Shown here piece after piece: positions 58,401-64,000 of a stretch of 64,000 nt of DNA (position 1 is its first letter; each line of letters begins with the position of its first letter). Below the pieces are notes generated by a model. It saw only the letters and a list, made by a program, of their open reading frames with translations, was not told the DNA's origin and searched no databases. The stretch lies in assembly GCA_030704615.1 (NCBI GenBank), contig CM060731.1, positions 12,276,001 to 12,340,000 of the forward strand. The letters run 5' to 3'. Source of the DNA: Takakia lepidozioides (lineage: Eukaryota; Streptophyta; Takakiopsida; Takakiales; Takakiaceae). Made by a program: the position numbers and the translations under genes.

Positions 58401-59457
58401 TGAGGAGCAACGCCTCCGCAGCAAGTTGCAGGTGATGTACTTCAATTGGGAAGGGCAACCGGTAGTTATAGGGGGAGGTGATGGGGTAGGCATTGATTTG
58501 TGATTCGTGAGACCAACATGACAGTGGATACAAGGAAAGACAGAAATATGATGCTTATTTGGGTGACGAGGGCGGGGCACATTTATATATTAGAACGGGA
58601 AATGATATTTAGTTTGACAATATATGCTTGTGTGGATTGAATTATCTGACAGGAAGCTGAAGATGCTGGTATCGATGTGGCCCAGAAACTTGTCAGCCTC
58701 TGCACTAATGTTATACAGGCAAGTTCTCATTATTTGCTCGATTCCACCACTCCCTGCCCCGCACATGGTTTTTGGCATATTCTAATGAACACACTGGGTT
58801 TTGCAACAACAGCTAGCAGGTTTCTCACAATCTGGAAGGGAACTCCACCATTCTTTGGCACTCGAAGCTCTCCAACACTTAGAGGATCGTCTCCAGTCAA
58901 CAGAACGAGAGCTGTCAGAAGTTAAGCTGAAGGTGTGTGTGTTGGGGGATCTCTCTCATGTATGCAGTTGGCTTAGAGCGTCTTAGAGAATCTGAAGGTG
59001 GATTGTAGTGATGGTTGTGGTGGTAGAGGTTGTGTGCCTACTTTTCTCTCCTGCTAGGTGTTGTGGATCTCTCTCATGTATACATTTGGCTTAGAGAAGT
59101 CTTAGAGAATCTGAAGGTGGATTGTAGTGATGGTTGTGGTGGTAGGTGTTCGGTGCCTACTTTTCTCTCCTGTTTTCTATCAAATTTCCATTTCATTTCA
59201 TTTGTATTTTCCTTTGTGGCATTAGCTCTGGGCGCTTCGCGTGGACACTATAGTAATCTTCTCTAGAATTTTGGGCAGGCAGACAGATTTCTGGTGACAT
59301 TCTTGATTTTGAAACTGTCATCGGATGTGGCATGCAGACAAGGATAGCAGGAGAGAAGAGACGAATGAGCGATCTCCGAGCAGTTCACTCGCCATTGCCG
59401 CCTACAAACATATCGGTGCCACAAAATATTTTTAGCCCTATCCATTCTGCTCGCTAA
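40500..59457 (+). CDS. KIN12: POK-type kinesin-12, 39 exons, 3,581 residues
   Basis: Plus-end-type motor of the phragmoplast/division-site kinesin-12 (POK) branch; the land-plant members guide cell-plate placement. Exons: 40500-41435, 42545-42700, 42875-42958, 43147-43266, 43426-43539, 43720-43812, 44022-44111, 44318-44388, 44505-44579, 44686-44773, 44907-44965, 45164-45227, 45390-45455, 45649-45846, 45999-46103, 46347-46582, 47005-47074, 47170-47235, 47642-47704, 47795-47874, 47989-48070, 48322-48396, 48599-48700, 48974-49054, 49153-49275, 49416-55268, 55675-55782, 55907-56073, 56190-56280, 56434-56508, 56734-56976, 57226-57324, 57438-57550, 57695-57806, 57910-58020, 58136-58306, 58653-58718, 58813-58932, 59338-59457. 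All junctions keep phase and introns are GT-AG except one GC-AG (58,719-58,812). The disordered N-terminus (1-308) is followed by the motor (about 310-650): P-loop GQTGSGKT 391-398, switch I NRESSRSH 514-521, switch II DLAGSE 549-554. The rest is coiled coil. The ATG at 40,500 is the first in the open exon. Appears intact; longer than the roughly 2,000-2,800 residues of Arabidopsis POK proteins. Confidence 0.93.
46600..47074 (+). repeat. Duplicated kinesin exon (alternative copy at 46,709-46,769)
   Basis: The segment around 46,610-46,760 is repeated at 46,918-47,056. Both copies carry a TTTGCAG acceptor followed by an exon starting LQDFHV. The 3' copy (47,005-47,074) reads [17 protein letters not shown], the conserved kinesin-12 sequence. 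The 5' copy (46,709-46,769) reads SREREVMV and then diverges to a donor GTAGTT. Both exons run from phase 2 to phase 0, so either can be used in frame but not both. Confidence 0.85.
47453..47517 (+). repeat. Intronic inverted repeat, left arm (65 bp)
   Basis: Complement of 56,564-56,628 with one mismatch in 65. It contains three ATGAAA-type units and the core TATAACGTCCGCGG. Lies in the intron between exons 18 and 19. Confidence 0.95.
49416..55268 (+). other. Giant 5.85-kb kinesin exon with internal coiled-coil repeats
   Basis: Exon 26 encodes residues 1,100-3,050, more than half of the protein, as unbroken coiled coil. A unit of about 172-175 residues starting LESKFEV/LERKF...[11 protein letters not shown] recurs at about 51,333, 51,848, 52,206 (shortened to about 120 residues after the previous start) and 52,731. 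A second unit of about 106 residues (VQSLQTQV / VQSLQRQV) recurs near 54,310 and 54,630. This is internal expansion of the stalk. Confidence 0.85.
55470..55752 (+). repeat. Tandem duplication covering kinesin exon 27
   Basis: A unit of about 142 bases occurs twice in tandem (about 55,470-55,610 and 55,611-55,752). It includes the acceptor and most of the exon. The first copy runs into a TAA directly after VVKLE and has no donor. The second continues to GTVQALESK and a GTAAGT donor. I therefore used 55,675-55,782 as exon 27. Confidence 0.9.
56564..56628 (-). repeat. Intronic inverted repeat, right arm (65 bp)
   Basis: Partner of 47,453-47,517, in the intron between exons 30 and 31. Confidence 0.95.
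58243..58487 (+). repeat. 125-bp tandem duplication of the end of kinesin exon 36
   Basis: Copy 1 (58,243-58,367) holds the last 64 bases of the exon plus its donor and 61 bases of intron. Copy 2 (from 58,368) repeats these almost exactly, including a second donor GTGATG at 58,432. The second donor is in a different place in frame, so the first donor gives the in-phase product. Confidence 0.9.
58719..58812 (+). other. GC-AG intron of the kinesin gene
   Basis: Exon 37 ends ...TTATACAG and the intron starts GCAAGT, the strong consensus seen for GC donors. The acceptor is CAACAG at 58,812. Both flanking exons keep phase and conserved kinesin-12 tail sequence (SLCTNVIQ, then [11 protein letters not shown]). 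Confidence 0.85.
58947..59180 (+). repeat. 118-bp tandem duplication in the last kinesin intron
   Basis: Copies start at 58,947 and 59,065 (GGATCTCTCTCATGTAT...) and differ at a few positions. Entirely intronic. Confidence 0.9.
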
Positions 59458-60825
59458 TCTACTCATTTCGTTGCATCCCTTATCGCATCTCGTCTGGAGA
59501 TGAGATTGTAATGTATTGAGATGGGAGCAAGCACTTGAGTGTACATAGCCTTGTTGTACACACTCTGTAATTTATTTTTCCAGAGTTTTGCGTTTTATTT
59601 GTGCATTGCATACGGCATTTAATGCAATCAGTTCTGACATTGCACGAAGAGGTGCTTGCCTCGCTTGGTGTTCTCGCTTTGCATGACTTGTATATTGTGT
59701 TCGATGAACGTCTAGAGTTTTGAGCACTTTGTGGACCTGAATGTTGAGTGTCGAATGTTGATTTGTGCGATTCTCAAGCTTTGTGAGACCCCTGGTGTAG
59801 TTCCTGTTTCCCCTGGTTTGGTTATACATCGGAATGGAGCGATGGAACATCCAACTGATACAATAGAGGCCTTACTAGAAACGTAATTTGGCACAAGATG
59901 AAATACAAGATGAACATGGGTGAACGTAGTGAAAGCCTACACACAACGTGCGTCCGTCTTCTCACGACAAATCCTCTCTCACTCCAGCAGGCAGAGACTC
60001 CATCGATGACGCCTCAGTATCGTCACCCTCCGGTGGGCGAGCGGGCCGCGCAGAGGATGTCAGCAGGGAATCAGCAGTGGTCAATCGGACTTTACTGAGT
60101 CCTAGGAGTCTCGGCAACAGCGCCATATCATTGAAAATTCGCCTTGTCCAGCCAATGCTTAGAGCTCCGAGCTTTACAATTACTAGCGATGCTGGTATGA
60201 TCTCTATGTTCTTTTGAACTCAGAGAACCATTAATTCTGGGTTTCCGTTCAAGAGTCCCACTGACAGGAAAAACAAATTGTCTCCGTGATGTCCTGGTTT
60301 CGCGAGTCTCATTTTTTATCAGACTTCAATTCCGGGGCAAGTGTACTTGGATCAAAGTTCCTGTTTAGTTGATCGCGACGTCAAGTTTACTTCTTAGAAA
60401 ATGTTACTTCTGGCTTCTGCAATCACAGTTTTATATGGTTGATCAGGACTCAAAGTGAAACGTGTACACGTCTGCTTGAATGCGATAGGATAGCCAGATG
60501 GACCGTTGTGTTGCAGTTCAACTGACGTACCCTCCGCTATCGCTATCGTGACGGATACAGGTGTATTCAAGAAGATCGTGAGCTGGGGAAATTACTGATT
60601 AAGAAGTAGACGTTATGGTATTTGCAGTCAGATTGCAGACTGAAGAAGGCTCGAGTGGGAGTTCTTGGGGGAATGAAGTTGGGCCTCTTCTAGTGGCAAA
60701 TGATTTTGACTTTGTGTACACTTGCACTCCACACATCACATCAGGCACTTGTGGAAATGTGGTGCGTGCTCAGAAGGTCAACAAATTGTTTATGCCTCTC
60801 ATTTTTGAATAATTGGGAGTTTATG
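59458..60825. other. Kinesin 3' UTR and intergenic DNA
   Basis: No gene that I can support. The first 130 bases (to about 59,580) are T-rich and probably 3' UTR. A GC-richer stretch at 59,990-60,110 has an open frame of 89 codons (59,948-60,217) without recognisable motif. Confidence 0.4.
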
Positions 60826-61075
60826 TCGCACGTGTGGGACACGGCGCACGGACGCTGGGTCGCCCTCCTCTGCCCTGCCCACCCCCACCTGTCAGCCGCG
60901 CACCGCGGTCGGCAGCCCCGCAGCCGCCCGCGGCCCTGCACGCACGCCGCCCAGCCCGCCCCCGGACCACGGCCCTGCCCAAAATCGGTCTGCCTGCTGC
61001 TGGGTCCGCTGGGTCTGCCGCCAAGCAGCCCGATCCGGCAGACCCAAACGCACCCCAGATGATGTGCCGCCATAT
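60826..61075. other. GC-rich patch
   Basis: About 250 bases of markedly higher G+C than the surroundings, C-rich on the plus strand, with repeated CCGCCC/GGCCCTGC words. Frames on both strands are open only because of base composition. Could be part of the following transposon or a CpG-rich regulatory patch. Confidence 0.5.
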
Positions 61076-62589
61076 CACCGTGATGCCGCGTTGCTATCGT
61101 AGCCGCCCGGATTTAGGGCATGGCAGCCGCCGCCAATCGTGGGCGAAGACTGTTTCATCGATCTTTTCCTCCCTCTGGTCTGTTCCTGCCAACGCGCTTC
61201 CGTCCTGCCAAGAACGTGCGTGTTGTCGTCCTTCGCTTCCACTTTTCCACGTCGTATTGCAGGTGCTTTCGAGTGCGCAAAGGGGCAGTGTATATGGCAG
61301 CGGCTGTCGATGCCCAACCAGAAAGCTTTCTTATACGTCCATTGTGACAATGTCTTCAAACACCAAATGATGGGCCATTTTCCTGCAAAGACCTTTACTG
61401 GAAGAACGAGAGTTGCTCTGGATACATGGGCTCTTAAGTGCGGGTCCGCATGGCCTGTATTCCCTGGCAGAGAGTGCCCGACTTTGTAATTGGAGAGGAG
61501 AGTAGAGACGGGTGTTCCACCCAATTTTACATAATGTGCATGCTAACGCGAAGCCCGGACCGCGAAGAGCTCCAAGAGCTAACACATATCTAACCTCTGT
61601 CATGTCTGCACCATATTCCCGCACACCCTCTTTGTTCATGCCCTGTGCTTGTGCTTGCCGGACATGTACATGCATCATATGTATATAGGGTTTAGGCTGT
61701 CTTACATGCTTGCAGAACTCCATGGGTGTCGATGACATACGACCCTGTCCAGGTATTAGTGTTGCTATGGACCAGAGGACAAGCGCACCAACAATTTGAC
61801 TGTCACGGATCCTAAAGTCAAGCGAGGAAGTCCGGACATTGGGGCTGGAAGCAGTAATCCTCACAAAGGTCCAAGACGAAAGAAAAGCCAATACGGCGAG
61901 TCTTACAAGCGTGGGTGTCTTCGTTGTTTCAAAGTCTCGCAATGTTATCTTGCTCCAGACATTGGGGTCATCACATATTATAACAACATGCAACACCTGG
62001 ATGTGTCCGGAAAACCCTCTCATGGCGGATATGCTGAGTTCCAGTTTAGCCGATATGCTATGCTCCACATATTAGCGAGGAGCTCAAAAAGTGGATCATG
62101 GAATGCTTGTCTCGAGGCTTGAGTGTCGCCCAAGTCATGATTGAACACAAGGAGCACGTCATGCAGAACAGTGGCTTGGGAGACGCATGGACACGCGACG
62201 ACTTTCTCCTCGAGCAAGATGTCCGAAATCTTGCTGAAAAATGAGCCTGACAGACCTTCAAAAAACACGCTGATGACGCACAATCCGTGTGTATGTGGAA
62301 AGATCAAAACCCGGACTTGGTCTTTTTCTACCAGGAGGAATCATTGGCACCCACATTTCAACATTTTGATGGAGATTTTACCTTCACCATTGGGATTCAG
62401 ACTCCTTGGCAACGGCAGAAGATGTTGGACTTGGGCCATGCGCGCATCGTAGCTTGCGACGCTACATTTGGAACTAACCATGCCATGGACCCTCTCCACG
62501 GGATTCTACTAGCATGATAGCATACTACATTGGTCTCCCACTCTTGTGGTGCATTGCTTATTCGTCCTCAATCCCAATAGACCTAACTG

Positions 62590-62800
62590 TTGTAGACCCT
62601 GTCCCAGTATACCCTGTTCCAGCAGACCTTCCACTGCACTCTGTTTTAGGGCAGACCCTTTTGCGTGTTCACCTTGTTACAGTAGACCCTGTGCGTGTTC
62701 ACCAAGTTGCAGTACACCATGTGCGTTTTCACCCTATTGCAATGGACCTTGTGCTAGTACACCCTATTAAAATAGGCCCTGTTGTAACGACACTCGTCTG
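62590..62800. repeat. Minisatellite in a transposase intron
   Basis: About ten loose copies of a roughly 15-30 base unit built on GTAGACCCTGTGCGTGTTCACC, strongly diverged. Lies between the exons with the first and second catalytic Asp. Confidence 0.75.
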
Positions 62801-63027
62801 CTAATGACAAATTGTCATTTCATGCAGTTCCCCTTGTACACGTTGATGATGTTCGACCAATGGTTGAACGGAATCCCGGTTGCATACATATTGTCAGCAT
62901 GCAATCGAACATCAGACCTTATCCCATGGATGCTAGCATTGCGTGATGTCCTCTTTCAGGAAAAGCCCACCTGTCGGCCAAATGCCTTCATTGTCGACGA
63001 CGCTGAAGCAGAAATCAATGCAATCCG

Positions 63028-63235
63028 GTATGCCACATCTCAATCTGCATTATGGTCTGCTATATGGTCCGCTGCAAGGTCTGCCCTATCTAGTCTCACG
63101 CTTGTGGCGGTACTGAATCCGGTATGCCACATCTCATTCTGCCCTATGGTCTGCCCTATGGTATGCCTTATGGTCCGCTCTAGGGTCTACTATTTGGTCT
63201 GCCCTGTTTGGTCTCATGTTTGTGGCAGTGCTGAA
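63028..63235. repeat. Tandem duplication with TATGGTCTGCC units
   Basis: Two copies of about 91 and 118 bases start GGTATGCCACATCTCA (63,028 and 63,119) and end in a GTGGCGGTACTGAAT-like stretch. Each contains two to five TATGGTCTGCC units. Probably intronic; it starts exactly at the likely donor after EINAIR. Confidence 0.75.
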
Positions 63236-64000
63236 TACGAATGCCCGGTTCAGGCACTTCTGACTTTGTGGCCGCATGCAAGTCTGTTTTCTTAGGAGTA
63301 TGCATTTTCCTTTGCCTTTGGCATGTACGGAAGGCCTGGGTCAAGCAATCATGCCAGAAAATCAGTGATCCGCGAACATCCTCGAAACTGTTGGCAGATA
63401 TGGACGACCTTATGTACTGCAGAGGTGGACCGCAGAAAGAAGACGAAGCTGTGAAATGGGTTAAGAAAAAATTGAAGGCAATGAAAAAGAAATATGTTGC
63501 TGGTCAGTTGATCCTCCACTACATTCATGTGTACTGGGTTCCCAAAATCGCTATGTGGTGTACGGCTGCCCGCAACATTCCACATGCAAGCCAAGATACT
63601 AATGCAAGCATCGAGGCATACCACGGAAACTTAAAGGCGAGACTTAATATGGGCAAAGGCAAAATGACCGGTCGAAGAGCCGATTGGCTCATATGGGAGT
63701 TGAGTGGGCATGTACTGGTCCACTACTGGTACGGCATTCATCTGAAGACGTATGGGTTTATTCGCAACGATAAACAAGAAAAACACATTTCCAGTGCAAT
63801 ATGTGCAGCCCGTGACATACCTCTTTCACGTGTGACTTTGCCTGCAGCCCTTATACACCATTGCTTGTCTGCGGTGCGTGTTTTCCGAGGGCAGATGCAG
63901 GACATCCTCGTCAAAAAAGCTTCCGGCATGTTATACCCAGCTGCAGCACGAGCGTTCAATCGTGTAAAAAACAACAACAACATGTCATTGAAGAGGAAAA

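Larger units (their letters stand above)
61263..64000 (+). pseudogene. MULE-type transposase (copy D), runs off the window
   Basis: An exon-like block at 61,263-61,488 reads FECAKGQCIWQRLS and FKHQMMGHFPAKTF. 61,798-62,075 continues with KRGCLRCFKVSQCYLAPD. After a frameshift near 62,075 the next frame has KKWIMECLSRGLSVAQVMIEH, two stops near 62,244-62,252, and then IGIQTPWQRQKML and VACDATFGTN (first catalytic Asp, near 62,457). After an intron, 62,827 onward reads FPLYTLMMFDQWLNGIPVAY and FIVDDAEAEINAIR (second Asp). From 63,296 to the window end a long open frame includes FLCLWHVRKAW and NASIEAYHGNLK (third acid, Glu). The DDE triad is thus visible, but the gene is broken and the end is outside the window. 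Confidence 0.78.

Noticed and set aside
59948-60217. Possible small gene downstream of the kinesin
   Set aside because: Only 89 codons, no motif, no clear splice signals or homologue in the window.
60813-61370. 185-codon plus-strand ORF
   Set aside because: Its open frame comes from the GC-rich patch, where stop codons are rare in every frame on both strands.
61331-62068. 245-codon minus-strand ORF
   Set aside because: It is antisense to transposase-like blocks that continue in order on the plus strand and has no recognisable motif of its own.
1-64000. tRNA, rRNA or other structured RNA genes
   Set aside because: I looked for tRNA A/B-box and T-loop patterns and rRNA-like stretches and found none that hold up.

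Overview
The window is nuclear DNA from a streptophyte, a plant or a charophyte alga. It holds an intron-rich kinesin-12 gene of the phragmoplast (POK) type, plant-type retrotransposons, a CACTA transposon and PPR/OSB-type organelle-protein fragments. My best guess is a repeat-rich charophyte such as Chara; that is inference from gene content and repeat style, not from a database match.

Layout. 1-4,800: 3' half of a decayed Ty3/gypsy chromovirus on the minus strand. 4,800-8,460: retroelement-like sequence with a broken coiled-coil ORF. 8,600-32,000: a nested transposon complex. Its base is a MULE/SWIM transposase gene on the minus strand (9,011-12,364, with an upstream exon at 25,814-25,933). 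That gene was split by a 13.4-kb CACTA-type element (12,365-25,810, 3-bp target duplication ACC). A second, 5.7-kb element (26,238-31,902, 8-bp duplication CCTGGAAG) sits just upstream. The CACTA element carries PPR/OSB fragments, a gene with ParB-like and amino-methyltransferase-like regions, a second MULE fragment, a 28-unit palindrome array and a foldback-like element. The 5.7-kb element carries two divergent paralogues, a second palindrome array and a SWIM fragment. 31,903-39,600: unrecognised gene fragments and a decayed Ty1/copia element with both LTRs. 40,500-59,457: one large host gene, a kinesin-12 that I could splice into 39 exons and 3,581 codons with every junction in phase. 59,458-61,100: intergenic DNA with a GC-rich patch. 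61,100-64,000: a decayed MULE-type transposase running off the window.

The kinesin is the only gene that looks intact and functional. Almost everything else is mobile DNA in layers. The most unusual material is a recurring 20-22 bp near-perfect palindrome (core GCGGYRCCGC). It occurs in two arrays (about 28 and 17 units) and as single copies, including three that lie in introns, never exons, of the ParB/methyltransferase-like gene. Inside the kinesin there are four local tandem duplications touching exons or introns, one of which makes an in-phase alternative exon. A 65-bp inverted repeat (one mismatch) also lies in two introns 9 kb apart.
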